From Fidelibacterota bacterium (GTDB lineage: Bacteria > Fidelibacterota > Marinisomatia > SCGC-AAA003-L08 > TS1B11), in assembly GCA_030640955.1 (NCBI GenBank), contig DAOWIJ010000104.1, forward strand, positions 1-35,814: DNA of 35,814 bases, read 5' to 3'. Each line of letters starts with the position of its first letter. The first letter of the stretch is position 1. Below are positions 24,615 to 33,856 of this stretch, in pieces. A program made the translations under genes and the position numbers. Below the pieces are notes generated by a model that ran no database searches, had not been told where the DNA came from, and was given only the letters and a program-made list of their open reading frames with translations.

Positions 24615-26114
24615 ATGCCGCCGATCCAGAAAACCCTGCAAGAACTCCGAAGCATCCGGCTGGAAAAACTCAATGAGCTGAAGGCCGAGGGTTATGACCC
24701 TTTCCCCTATAAGTATGAGGTCACACACCACAGCTCGGACCTGCTGGACCTGCCGGATGACCAGTTCCCCGACGATATTTCGATTGCCGGCCGAATCGTT
24801 TCTCTGCGCCGCATGGGTAAGGCCAGCTTTGCCCACGTGCAGGATAGGGCCGGTAAACTACAGATTTATGTCAAGCGCGATATAGTTGGCGAGGAAGCCT
24901 ATAAGAAAATCTTTGGCCGCATCGATCTGGGCGATTTTGTGGGCGCCAGGGGCAGGGTCTTTCGTACGCGCACAGGGGAAGTCACTCTGGAGACCTCAAC
25001 CTTTGAGCTGCTTTCAAAGAGTCTCCGCCCGCCCCCCGGCATGAAGGAAAAGGACGGCGAAATCTTTGATCCCTTTGATGACAAGGAGAACCGCTACCGG
25101 CGGCGCTACCTGGACCTGATCGTCAATCCTGGTGTAAAGGATATCTTCGTCAAGCGGGCGGCGATTATCAAGGCCCTGCGCGATATCCTTGATGAAAACG
25201 ATTTTGTTGAAGTGGAGACGCCCGCCCTGCAGCCGCTGTACGGAGGCGCCTCAGCCAGGCCTTTTGTTACTCACCATAACGCCCTCGACCGGCAGCTTTA
25301 CCTGCGCATCGCCGATGAACTTTATCTGAAGCGGTTGATTATCGGTGGATTTGAAAAGGTGTATGAGATGGCCAAGAACTTCCGTAATGAAGGCATGGAC
25401 AAGAACCATAATCCGGAATTCACGGCCCTCGAGTATTACCAGGCTTTTGTCGATTACAACGACTGTATGGATTTTACGGAAAGCCTGGTTCGAGATGTTG
25501 CCCGAAGGGTAGGTCACACCAAGCTGACTTTCCAGGGCCAGGAGGTGGACCTTGCCGCGCCATTTGCCAGAATCGCATTCCATGAATTAATGAACACATA
25601 TTCAGGTATCGATGTAAGCCAGGTCACTGAGCCAGGTGAACTCCGGCGCCTGGCGCGGCGGCAGTTCCCCGAGATTCCCGAAGGACTCAATTACGGGCAG
25701 CTGGTGGACAAGCTGTTCGGTCTGGCGGTGGAACCCCAGCTCATTCAACCCACATTCGTGGTGGATTACCCCAAGGCCATCTCGCCCTTAGCCAAACTGC
25801 ACCGTGATGGTAACAGCAATATTGTGGAGCGTTTTGAGCTTTTTATTGCCGGTATGGAGTTCGCCAATGCCTTCACCGAGTTGAATGATCCCATCGATCA
25901 ACGGCAGCGTCTGAATGCCCAGGCCAAGCTGGGTAGTGCGGGGGATGAAGAAGCTCAGACACTTGATGAAGATTTCATCGAGGCCATGGAGTATGGCATG
26001 CCGCCCACAGGTGGCGTAGGTATCGGTGTCGACCGCCTGGTGATGCTGCTCACCGGCCAGGACTCAATCAAAGATGTCATCCTATTTCCGGCCATGCGCC
26101 CCCGGAGCAGGTGA
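24615..26114 (+). CDS. lysS: Lysyl-tRNA synthetase, class II
   Basis: LysRS charges tRNA-Lys. The 499-residue protein has an N-terminal OB-fold anticodon domain (about 55-150), then a class II catalytic core with motif 1 around DFVEVETPALQP, motif 2 in AKNFRNEGMDKNHNPEF and motif 3 in GVGIGVDRLVMLLT. Length is normal. The ATG at 24615 was chosen: it follows CAGGAT and gives the usual MPPIQKTLQELR N-terminus, while the in-frame ATG at 24516 lies within prfB. The prfB-lysS order is widespread. The stop overlaps the GTG of the first lol permease gene. Confidence 0.96.
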   Translation: MPPIQKTLQELRSIRLEKLNELKAEGYDPFPYKYEVTHHSSDLLDLPDDQFPDDISIAGRIVSLRRMGKASFAHVQDRAGKLQIYVKRDIVGEEAYKKIFGRIDLGDFVGARGRVFRTRTGEVTLETSTFELLSKSLRPPPGMKEKDGEIFDPFDDKENRYRRRYLDLIVNPGVKDIFVKRAAIIKALRDILDENDFVEVETPALQPLYGGASARPFVTHHNALDRQLYLRIADELYLKRLIIGGFEKVYEMAKNFRNEGMDKNHNPEFTALEYYQAFVDYNDCMDFTESLVRDVARRVGHTKLTFQGQEVDLAAPFARIAFHELMNTYSGIDVSQVTEPGELRRLARRQFPEIPEGLNYGQLVDKLFGLAVEPQLIQPTFVVDYPKAISPLAKLHRDGNSNIVERFELFIAGMEFANAFTELNDPIDQRQRLNAQAKLGSAGDEEAQTLDEDFIEAMEYGMPPTGGVGIGVDRLVMLLTGQDSIKDVILFPAMRPRSR

Positions 26115-27322
26115 GTCCCGAACGCCTAATAGCTGCCCGCTACCTGCGCAGCAAGCATGCCTACGGCTTTATCTCGCTCATCGGCTACCTGGGCATGACC
26201 GGGCTGGCTATCGGCGTCGCGGCCTTGATCCTCACCCTTAGCGTGATGCGTGGTTTCACATCCGCCGTTGAAGATAAAGTGGCCGCCATGGATGGGCACC
26301 TGCGCCTGGCAAATGCCTTTGGCACGGGAATGCCGATACCTGATAGCGTGTACCAGGTAATAGCATCGCACCCGGCGGTGGTTTCCATAACGCCCTACCT
26401 CACGTCCCATGCCCTGATTCGCAAGGGTACCCTGACCGATGGTGTACTGCTTATGGGAGCCGATTTCCACAAATTGCAGCAGGCCATCGACGTTAACGCC
26501 TACTTGACCACCGGTACCTTACCGCAGGCCGGTGCAACCGCCCAGATCATACTGGGTGAGAAACTGGCTCAGAGTCTCCACGTCTCCCCAGGTGAAAAGG
26601 TCTATCTGTTCGACATCGGTTACATCCTCGAAAACCAGGGAATCCGCGGCCAGACTTTCAATGTGGCCGGCACTTATCGTTCCGGCATGGTGGAGTACGA
26701 TGAGCTGCTGGCGTTCACCGCCCTGGACCATGCTCAGGAGCTATTCGGGATAGACACGCCACCATCACGGGCCATTATCAATCTGGTGGACCGGAATCAA
26801 GCCGGTGCCGTAGCCGCCGAGCTGGAACAGCAAATCGGCTATTCGTACTATCTCACTTCCTGGAAGGAGCGCCACGCCGGCCTGTTCGCCTGGCTGACGG
26901 GTCAGCAGTTCCCGATCCTGGTAATCTTCGGCTTCATCGCATTGGTGGCATTATTGAATATTCTCAGCACTCTAGGGTTGGTAGTGCTTGAAAAGCAAAG
27001 GGACATAGGTATTTTGGGCAGTCTGGGCTTCAGCCGCCGGAGGATCAGGAAGATATTTTTCTATCAGGGAGGGCTCGTTGGCCTGATAGGTACTGTGGCA
27101 GGGATTGTGCTGGCCCTGGCGCTGGGCTTGTTGCAGCAGAAGCTTCAGGTCCTGTCCCTTGACTCGGACATCTATTTCATGGACGCGCTGCCGGTGATGT
27201 GGTCCTGGGAGGCGCTGGCGGGTATTCCGCTCATTGCGCTGGGACTGACCATCCTCATGTCCGGCTGGCCTGCCAGGAAGGCGGCCGCTATCAGCCCGGC
27301 GGAGTCACTGCGCTATGAATAG
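26111..27322 (+). CDS. LolC/LolE-type lipoprotein-releasing permease (first copy)
   Basis: This 403-residue ABC permease probably extracts lipoproteins from the inner membrane. It has an N-terminal helix (about 20-46), a large periplasmic domain, and three C-terminal helices (near 272-295, 315-340 and 365-385) with the FtsX-type segment LEKQRDIGILGSLGFSRRRI. The N-terminus ERLIAARYLRSKHAYGFISL is typical of LolC/LolE. The GTG start overlaps the lysS stop by four bases. The second permease overlaps it by eight bases and the ATPase follows, so the three form one exporter. I cannot tell LolC from LolE with certainty. Confidence 0.88.
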   Translation: MSPERLIAARYLRSKHAYGFISLIGYLGMTGLAIGVAALILTLSVMRGFTSAVEDKVAAMDGHLRLANAFGTGMPIPDSVYQVIASHPAVVSITPYLTSHALIRKGTLTDGVLLMGADFHKLQQAIDVNAYLTTGTLPQAGATAQIILGEKLAQSLHVSPGEKVYLFDIGYILENQGIRGQTFNVAGTYRSGMVEYDELLAFTALDHAQELFGIDTPPSRAIINLVDRNQAGAVAAELEQQIGYSYYLTSWKERHAGLFAWLTGQQFPILVIFGFIALVALLNILSTLGLVVLEKQRDIGILGSLGFSRRRIRKIFFYQGGLVGLIGTVAGIVLALALGLLQQKLQVLSLDSDIYFMDALPVMWSWEALAGIPLIALGLTILMSGWPARKAAAISPAESLRYE

Positions 27323-28508
27323 CTCCTGGAAACTGGCCCGGCGCATGCTCATCTGGCGGCAGGAGCGCCGCAGCCTCAGCTGGAGCGCCATGCTCTCTAT
27401 CGGTGGAGTGGCGGCGGGCACCGCGGTACTGGTTCTCTCAATGTCCATTCTGAACGGCTTTGAACAGCAGGTTTACGGCAGCCTGAGACAATTTGAAAAC
27501 GATCTGATACTACTACCTGTATCAAAGCGGGCAGACGCCGGGAAAACCGCCGCCGATCTGGCTGAAATCGGAATCCCGGCCCAACAGTATGCCGAGCGGA
27601 AACTGGTCATTAAATCGGATCGCGGCTACCGGCTGGTGATGGCCCGGATAGTACCCGACCTCAGCCAGGTGGTGGAACGCTTCGCCGGTAAAATACAGGA
27701 TGAAATGGTATACCAGCCCACGGGCCACGGCATACTGATCGGCGCCCTTCTGGCGGACAAGTTGGGTTTGTTCGCTGGCGATCAGGTGAAGCTGCTGTCA
27801 CCGCTGGATATCTCCTTGGCTGATCCGACGCCGCCACAACTGGAAGCCCGGGTGCAGGCCGTCTTTCAGTTTGGCGTACTGGACTTTGATGATGCTTATC
27901 TGTATCTGGATTTTGAAGCGGCGCTGCGGCTGATTCCCAATCTGCGGCAAATGGTAGGTTTGACCATCGAGACCGTCGGTGGTTCAGATAATAACGCATT
28001 GGTGGCGGAGTTGGAACAGCTCGCTGACTGGCAATTGCGCACTTGGGAAACCGACCACACGGATCTGATTACGGCCATGAAAATGGAGAAACTGGGCAGT
28101 GCGGCGGTACTGTTGTTGATCATCCTGGTGGCGACTTTCAACGCTACCAGTACCATGGTGATGACGATCATGGAAAAATACAGGGAGATCGGCATATTGC
28201 GGTCCCTTGGCGCCGGCAAGCGCTACATAAAGCGATTATTTATGATTCAGGGATTGATAGTGGGGGTCGCAGGCGCAAGTATGGGTGTTGCTCTTGGTGG
28301 AATCATCGGGTTGGGCCAGGTCCGCTACCGTTTCATTCCCGGCCCTGGCGGCCTGTATGCCGACGGCGGCTTGCCTATTGCATTACAGTGGACCGACTTC
28401 GCCCTGGTGACAGTCGCTGCCATCCTGCTTTGTATGCTGGCAGCCTGGTACCCGGCCAGACAGGCGGCCAACATCGATCCCGGCCAGGCAGTAAATTATC
28501 AGAAATAA
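27315..28508 (+). CDS. LolC/LolE-type lipoprotein-releasing permease (second copy)
   Basis: The 397-residue protein has the same plan as the preceding permease: a first helix at about 25-47 (LSIGGVAAGTAVLVLSMSIL), a periplasmic domain, and a C-terminal FtsX domain containing TIMEKYREIGILRSLGAGKR and a final AWYPARQAANIDPGQAVNY motif. The two copies are clearly paralogous but quite diverged in the periplasmic domain, as expected of a heterodimer. It ends two bases before the ATPase ATG. Alternative functions such as a MacB-like exporter are less likely, because two separate permeases with one ATPase is the Lol arrangement. Confidence 0.88.
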   Translation: MNSSWKLARRMLIWRQERRSLSWSAMLSIGGVAAGTAVLVLSMSILNGFEQQVYGSLRQFENDLILLPVSKRADAGKTAADLAEIGIPAQQYAERKLVIKSDRGYRLVMARIVPDLSQVVERFAGKIQDEMVYQPTGHGILIGALLADKLGLFAGDQVKLLSPLDISLADPTPPQLEARVQAVFQFGVLDFDDAYLYLDFEAALRLIPNLRQMVGLTIETVGGSDNNALVAELEQLADWQLRTWETDHTDLITAMKMEKLGSAAVLLLIILVATFNATSTMVMTIMEKYREIGILRSLGAGKRYIKRLFMIQGLIVGVAGASMGVALGGIIGLGQVRYRFIPGPGGLYADGGLPIALQWTDFALVTVAAILLCMLAAWYPARQAANIDPGQAVNYQK

Positions 28509-28510
28509 AT

Positions 28511-29200
28511 ATGATTAATCTGACCGCAACCGACATTTACAAGAACTATCAGCTGGACCATAGCGTTCTACAGATACTTAAGGGCGTCAGCCTGCAGGTT
28601 CAAGCTGGCGAAATCGTGGCCTTGCGGGGAGCTTCCGGCAGTGGCAAATCGACTTTGCTCAATATTCTGGGTACGCTTGACCGGGCTAATCGGGGCGAAG
28701 TCCTGTTTGATGGCGTTAATGTAACCGACCTCGCGGATGAACAGCTCTCCAGCTTCAGAAACCGGAACATTGGCTTCATTTTCCAGTTTCACCATTTGTT
28801 GCCCGAGCTCTCGGTCTGGGAAAATTTGGAGGTGCCGGTCAGATTGTCGGGACAAGTCGAAGGGCAGCGGCTGGATTTTCTGAAACACCTGCTGGAATTG
28901 ACTGGCCTGAATGACCGCAAGGAGCATTTTCCCAGCCAGCTTTCCGGTGGTGAGCGCCAGCGAGTGGCGGTAATCAGGGCTTTAGCGAACGAGCCTGGCA
29001 TTGTGTTTGCAGATGAACCTACTGGAAATCTGGATAGTGAGAATGGCGAGGTAGTCATGGAACTTATAGGGCATTTAAGGAAGCAGCATGGTCAGTCTTT
29101 CCTGATTGCCACCCACAGTTCCACGGTTGCATCCCGCGCCGATTACACTTTACTGCTTGAAAACGGGTTGGTAAAGCGAGCTGATCAGGTTGCCCGATGA
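28511..29200 (+). CDS. lolD: Lipoprotein-releasing ABC transporter ATP-binding protein LolD
   Basis: The 229-residue ABC ATPase powers the LolCE-type exporter encoded just upstream. Motifs are Walker A GASGSGKST (40-48), Q-loop FIFQFHHLLPELSVWEN, signature LSGGERQR, Walker B IVFADEPTGNLD and switch histidine in ATHS. The FQFHHLLPEL segment is characteristic of the LolD/MacB group. I chose ATG 28511, two bases after the permease stop; longer in-frame extensions to 28043 lie entirely inside the permease gene. A 40-bp gap leads to clpC. Confidence 0.93.
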   Translation: MINLTATDIYKNYQLDHSVLQILKGVSLQVQAGEIVALRGASGSGKSTLLNILGTLDRANRGEVLFDGVNVTDLADEQLSSFRNRNIGFIFQFHHLLPELSVWENLEVPVRLSGQVEGQRLDFLKHLLELTGLNDRKEHFPSQLSGGERQRVAVIRALANEPGIVFADEPTGNLDSENGEVVMELIGHLRKQHGQSFLIATHSSTVASRADYTLLLENGLVKRADQVAR

Positions 29201-29240
29201 TGGCGCTACCAACTAAATTGACGCAGTCGCAAAAGACATT

Positions 29241-31712
29241 ATGAGCATGAAAGAGAATTTTTCAAAACTGGTTCAGGATATCCTCAAGAACGCCAAAGAG
29301 GAGGCCCTTCGGCTGGGACACAGCTATGTAGGGTCCGAGCATCTCATGCTCGGAATTATCAAGGAAGGACAGGGCCGGGCCTTCGAAATACTCATGTCGC
29401 TGGTGAGCAGTATCCAGGAACTCAAGAACGAGATCGAGGAAATGGTGCGCTCCTCGGGGGGTACGCTGACTCTGGGTCATCTGCCCCTGACGCGGAGAGC
29501 TGAACGTATCCTGAGGACCGCTTTCACGGAAGCGAAGGCGTTGAATGAGGATGTAGGCGACGATATTCACCTGCTGCTGGCCCTCACCAAAGAGGCGGAA
29601 GGCGTGGCCAGCGATGTCTTGTCCCGCTACGGCATTGATTACGATGCGGTCCGGCAGAGGATTGCCAGCCAGCAAAAGTCAACTATTAAAACGCGGCGGG
29701 GACCACGCAAGCCCAAAAAAAGCACTACTCCTACCCTGGATCATTTCAGCCGCGACGTAACTGCCCTGGCAGCCGAATCGGCTCTCGATCCGGTGATCGG
29801 GCGCCATCAGGAAATCGAGCGGGTGGCACAGATTCTGTCACGGCGCAAGAAAAATAATCCGGTCCTGATTGGCGAGCCTGGTGTGGGCAAAACCGCCATT
29901 GTTGAGGGGCTGGCGCTGAAAATCCTGGCCCGGGAGGTTCCGCGGGTGCTCCATAATCAGCGCATTCTGGCCCTTGATTTAGGCAGCCTGGTGGCGGGCA
30001 CCAAGTATCGTGGCCAGTTCGAGGAACGGTTGAAGGCCCTGATGCAGGAATTGGAAACGGCCAAAAATGTAATCGTCTTTATTGACGAACTCCACACTAT
30101 CGTGGGCGCCGGCAGCGCCAGTGGCTCCCTTGACGCGGCCAACATGTTCAAACCAGCCCTGTCGCGCGGTGAGATTCAGATCATTGGCGCCACAACCCTG
30201 GATGAGTACCGTCGCCATATTGAGAAAGACGGTGCTTTGGAGCGTCGCTTCCAGAAGGTGCTGGTGAACCAGCCAAACAACGAGGACTGCCTGAAAATAC
30301 TTGAGGGGCTGAAGAAAGGCTACGCCGATCATCATCATGTGCGCTATACCGATGACGCCATCAAAGCATGCGTCAATCTGAGTGAACGCTATATCACGGA
30401 TAAATTCATGCCGGATAAGGCCATCGATGTCTTGGATGAAGCCGGCGCCCGTATCCACATCAACACTCTCGTTGTGCCACCGGAGCTGATGGACCTTGAG
30501 AAAGAGGTGGAAGATATCCGGCGGCAAAAAGAGCAGGTAGTCAGTCAGCAGGATTTTGAACAGGCCGCCAGGTTCCGCGACACTGAACGGCGGGTGGTGG
30601 AGAAAATTGAACAGTTTCAGCAACAGTGGGCTGATGAGGATCCCGGCTCCTGGCCAGAGGTGAATGAAGACGACGTAGCCGACACGGTAGCCATGATGAC
30701 CGGTATTCCGGTTAATAAAGTGGCCGAAAAGGAGATGGACCGTCTGTTGCATCTGGAGGATCTTCTCAAGCAGCGGGTGGTGGGCCAGGATGAAGCCATT
30801 CACAAATTAGCCCGCTCAATTCAACGCGCCCGTACCGGCCTGAAAGACCCCAAACACCCCATCGGTTCGTTTCTATTCCTGGGCCCCACTGGTGTGGGCA
30901 AAACCGAGCTGGCCAAAGTTCTGTCAGAAAGCTTGTTCAGCGTCAGTGACGCATTAATACGTTTTGATATGTCGGAATACATGGAGCGTTTCAACGTTTC
31001 CCGGCTGGTCGGTGCCCCACCGGGCTATGTAGGCTTTGAGGATGGTGGAGAGCTCACCGAAAAAGTACGCCGCAACCCCTTCGCGGTGGTACTGTTTGAT
31101 GAGATTGAAAAGGCTCATCCCGATGTGTTTAACATTCTGTTGCAGATCCTTGATGATGGCACGATTACTGACAGTCTCGGTCGTAAGGTAGACTTTCGCA
31201 ATACGGTCATTATCCTAACATCCAACATGGGTATCAAAGGGCTGGAAGGCGGCAGTTATGGATTCGGGGCTTCCAACGAGCCTGATGACCAGAAGATCCG
31301 TATGGAGCTGCAAGGCGAAGTGAAACGGATTTTCAATCCGGAGTTTTTAAACCGGCTCGACGACACCTTTTTCTTTAATTCGCTGACCAAGGATCACTTA
31401 TACAAGATTGTTGATCTCCAACTGCAGGACCTGGTTAATAACCTGGCCTTGAAAGGAGTCCAGTGCTCAATCACCAAGTCTGCCAAGGAGCTGATCATTA
31501 ATGAGGGCTATGATAAAGCCTACGGTGCTCGTCCCATGCGCCGCGTCATCCAGGCGCAGATAGAGAATGTGATAGCTGAAAAATTCCTGAACCGGCAGTT
31601 TATTGAAGAGGGCAAGATTTCTATAACTGCCCGGGGGAAAAAATTAAACTTTACGCAGAAGATCTCAGGAAAAAAAGACTCCGACCTCCCAGTGGCCCAG
31701 GAAACCGAATAG
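29241..31712 (+). CDS. clpC: ATP-dependent Clp protease ATP-binding subunit ClpC
   Basis: ClpC unfolds substrates and feeds them to ClpP. The 823-residue protein has the Clp N-domain with two repeats (about 1-150), AAA module 1 with Walker A GEPGVGKT (211-218), a short middle domain with a UVR-like segment (about 415-475) that separates ClpC from ClpB, and AAA module 2 with Walker A GPTGVGKT (548-555). The ClpP-docking loop position reads YGF (in GGSYGFGAS) instead of the usual VGF or LGF. The C-terminus is a charged tail. No clear Shine-Dalgarno precedes the ATG. A 132-bp gap containing a hairpin follows before dnaK. Confidence 0.95.
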   Translation: MSMKENFSKLVQDILKNAKEEALRLGHSYVGSEHLMLGIIKEGQGRAFEILMSLVSSIQELKNEIEEMVRSSGGTLTLGHLPLTRRAERILRTAFTEAKALNEDVGDDIHLLLALTKEAEGVASDVLSRYGIDYDAVRQRIASQQKSTIKTRRGPRKPKKSTTPTLDHFSRDVTALAAESALDPVIGRHQEIERVAQILSRRKKNNPVLIGEPGVGKTAIVEGLALKILAREVPRVLHNQRILALDLGSLVAGTKYRGQFEERLKALMQELETAKNVIVFIDELHTIVGAGSASGSLDAANMFKPALSRGEIQIIGATTLDEYRRHIEKDGALERRFQKVLVNQPNNEDCLKILEGLKKGYADHHHVRYTDDAIKACVNLSERYITDKFMPDKAIDVLDEAGARIHINTLVVPPELMDLEKEVEDIRRQKEQVVSQQDFEQAARFRDTERRVVEKIEQFQQQWADEDPGSWPEVNEDDVADTVAMMTGIPVNKVAEKEMDRLLHLEDLLKQRVVGQDEAIHKLARSIQRARTGLKDPKHPIGSFLFLGPTGVGKTELAKVLSESLFSVSDALIRFDMSEYMERFNVSRLVGAPPGYVGFEDGGELTEKVRRNPFAVVLFDEIEKAHPDVFNILLQILDDGTITDSLGRKVDFRNTVIILTSNMGIKGLEGGSYGFGASNEPDDQKIRMELQGEVKRIFNPEFLNRLDDTFFFNSLTKDHLYKIVDLQLQDLVNNLALKGVQCSITKSAKELIINEGYDKAYGARPMRRVIQAQIENVIAEKFLNRQFIEEGKISITARGKKLNFTQKISGKKDSDLPVAQETE

Positions 31713-31760
31713 TTTACTGTCCCGCCTTCCCTTATTACAGGAATATCCGCACTACACCGA

Positions 31761-31788
31761 GATTATCTGACAAAATGTCAGCATAATC
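31761..31788. promoter_or_regulatory. Inverted repeat between clpC and dnaK (candidate operator or weak terminator)
   Basis: GATTAT-CTGACA (31761-31772) is followed by an AAA loop and TGTCAG-C-ATAATC (31776-31788), a near-perfect palindrome with one unpaired C. The core TGACA-AAA-TGTCA is fully symmetric. No U-run follows, which argues against a strong terminator. It lies 57-84 bases before the dnaK ATG, where a heat-shock operator would be expected, but it does not match CIRCE (TTAGCACTC-N9-GAGTGCTAA). Confidence 0.5.
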
Positions 31789-31844
31789 GGGATGGGCACC
31801 ATTATTGTACTCAAGATAGTAAAATTATTTATGGAGATTTAGCT

Positions 31845-33755
31845 ATGGGCAAAATAATTGGCATCGACTTGGGAACCACAAATTCGTGCGTGGCGGTTAT
31901 GGAGGGTGGTTCTCCGGTTGTGATCGAGAATTCCGAGGGTGGACGTACTACCCCTTCCATGGTTGCCTTCACCAGTAACAGCGACCGCCTGGTGGGACAG
32001 CCGGCCAAGCGCCAGGCTGTTACCAATCCGGAGAATACGGTCTATTCGATCAAACGCTTTATGGGCCGACTGTATAATGAGGTTACCCAGGAAAAGAAGG
32101 AGGTATCCTATAAAGTTGAGAAAGGGTCCAAGAGTGAGGTTATCATTTCAGTAGGCGACAAGAAGCACACGCCGCCTGAAATCAGCGCCATGATCCTCCA
32201 GAAGATCAAGCAGAATGCTGAGGAGCACCTGGGCACCAAGATCACCGATGCCGTCATTACCGTGCCGGCCTACTTTAACGATTCCCAGCGTCAGGCGACC
32301 AAGGATGCAGGTAAAGTCGCCGGCCTGAATGTGCGTCGGATTATCAATGAGCCCACGGCCGCAGCATTGGCTTATGGTCTCGACAAGAAAGCCGATGAGA
32401 AGATCGCCGTATTCGATTTTGGCGGCGGTACCTTTGACATTTCCATCCTGGAACTGGGTGGCGGAGTCTTTGAAGTAAAATCAACCAATGGTGATACTCA
32501 TCTGGGTGGTGATGACGTGGACCAGGCTGTGATCGACTGGATGGCGGCCGAGTTCAAGAAGAACGAAGGTATTGATCTGCGTAAAGACGCCATGGCCTTG
32601 CAACGCTTAAGAGAAGCGGCCGAGAAAGCCAAGATCGAACTCTCCAGCGCCATTCAGACTGACATCAATCTGCCTTTCGTTACTGCTGATTCGTCAGGCC
32701 CCAAGCACCTGAATATGCAGCTGACCAGGGCCAAATTTGAGAATCTGAATACCGGCCTGTTCGACAGACTGAAAGAGCCGTGCCTGAAAGCGCTGGAAGA
32801 TGCCAACCTGAAGCCCACCGACATCGATGAGGTGATTTTGGTTGGTGGCAGTACACGCATTCCGAAAGTACAACAGATCGTTAAGGACATCTTTGGAAAA
32901 GAACCCAATAAAGGGGTGAATCCCGATGAAGTTGTCGCGGTGGGCGCCGCTATTCAGGGTGGCGTGCTGGGTGGCGAGGTGGAAGATGTCCTGCTCCTTG
33001 ACGTGACGCCCCTCTCCATGGGCATTGAAACCCTGGGCGGTGTGATGACACGGCTCATCGAAGCTAACACCACTATCCCAACCAAGAAGAGTCAGATATT
33101 TTCTACGGCATCGGACAGCCAGCCATCGGTAGAGATTCATGTTTTGCAAGGTGAACGATCCATGGCGGTTGACAATAAAACCAGCGGTCGCTTTCACCTG
33201 GACGGAATTCCTCCCGCTCCTCGCGGTGTGCCACAAATCGAAGTCACATTCGATATAGATGCCAACGGTATCTTGCACGTAACGGCCCAGGACAAGGCCA
33301 CCGGCAAGGAACAGAGTATCCGCATCGAGGCCGCTACAGGTTTATCAGACGAAGAGATTGAAGCCATGCGTCGAGATGCCCAGTCTCACGAGGAAGAAGA
33401 TAAGGCCAAGAGAGAAGAAGTCGAGCTGCACAACAACGCCGACCAGCTGATTCATCAGACGGAAAACCAGATTAAGGAATTCAAGGATAAACTGGCTGAG
33501 AGCGATGTAACTCAGCTTGATGAAGCTATCGAGCAGCTCAAGAAGGCCAATGCCGGTTCAAACACCGGTGATATTCAGGAGGCGATCGATAGCGTGAATA
33601 AGGTCTGGTCTGAGCTGGCTACCAAAATGTATGCCGAGACCAAGACCGATGAAGCTTCCGGTAAACAGACGGACGAATCAGAAAAAACCGGTGATGAGCC
33701 CGATGATAGTGAGATTGAAGATGCTGACTTTGAGGTCGTAGACGACGATAAATAA
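31845..33755 (+). CDS. dnaK: Chaperone protein DnaK (Hsp70)
   Basis: DnaK is the main cytoplasmic Hsp70 chaperone. The 636-residue protein begins with [19 protein letters not shown] and has the ATPase signatures [14 protein letters not shown] and [16 protein letters not shown], the linker [20 protein letters not shown], the substrate-binding beta domain, a helical lid and an acidic disordered tail ending EVVDDDK. All are standard. GGAG at 31833-31836 lies eight bases before the ATG. grpE and dnaJ are not adjacent. The gene is flanked by a palindrome upstream and an intrinsic terminator downstream, so it is probably transcribed on its own. Confidence 0.98.
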   Translation: MGKIIGIDLGTTNSCVAVMEGGSPVVIENSEGGRTTPSMVAFTSNSDRLVGQPAKRQAVTNPENTVYSIKRFMGRLYNEVTQEKKEVSYKVEKGSKSEVIISVGDKKHTPPEISAMILQKIKQNAEEHLGTKITDAVITVPAYFNDSQRQATKDAGKVAGLNVRRIINEPTAAALAYGLDKKADEKIAVFDFGGGTFDISILELGGGVFEVKSTNGDTHLGGDDVDQAVIDWMAAEFKKNEGIDLRKDAMALQRLREAAEKAKIELSSAIQTDINLPFVTADSSGPKHLNMQLTRAKFENLNTGLFDRLKEPCLKALEDANLKPTDIDEVILVGGSTRIPKVQQIVKDIFGKEPNKGVNPDEVVAVGAAIQGGVLGGEVEDVLLLDVTPLSMGIETLGGVMTRLIEANTTIPTKKSQIFSTASDSQPSVEIHVLQGERSMAVDNKTSGRFHLDGIPPAPRGVPQIEVTFDIDANGILHVTAQDKATGKEQSIRIEAATGLSDEEIEAMRRDAQSHEEEDKAKREEVELHNNADQLIHQTENQIKEFKDKLAESDVTQLDEAIEQLKKANAGSNTGDIQEAIDSVNKVWSELATKMYAETKTDEASGKQTDESEKTGDEPDDSEIEDADFEVVDDDK

Positions 33756-33778
33756 GCAGATTCTGCCCCATTAATATT

Positions 33779-33812
33779 GAGGACGGGTGATTTGATTTGC
33801 CCGTCCTCTTTT
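33779..33812 (+). terminator. Intrinsic terminator after dnaK
   Basis: GAGGACGGG (33779-33787) pairs perfectly with CCCGTCCTC (33800-33808) across a 12-base loop, and TTTT follows directly at 33809-33812. It starts 23 bases after the dnaK stop and is the clearest terminator in the window. Confidence 0.9.
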
Positions 33813-33856
33813 GTAATATGTAGACTGGTCGTAACTTTAACCGATTGGATGCTTCA

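Noticed and set aside
28043-28510. N-terminal extension of LolD by 156 residues
   Set aside because: The sequence is the permease gene read in another frame; LolD homologues start at about 28511.
29979-30803. A 274-codon antisense open frame inside clpC
   Set aside because: It lies wholly within a highly conserved gene and has no recognisable motifs.
31713-31844. CIRCE element or sigma-32-type promoter upstream of dnaK
   Set aside because: No TTAGCACTC/GAGTGCTAA pair and no convincing heat-shock promoter spacing could be found; only the unrelated palindrome is present.
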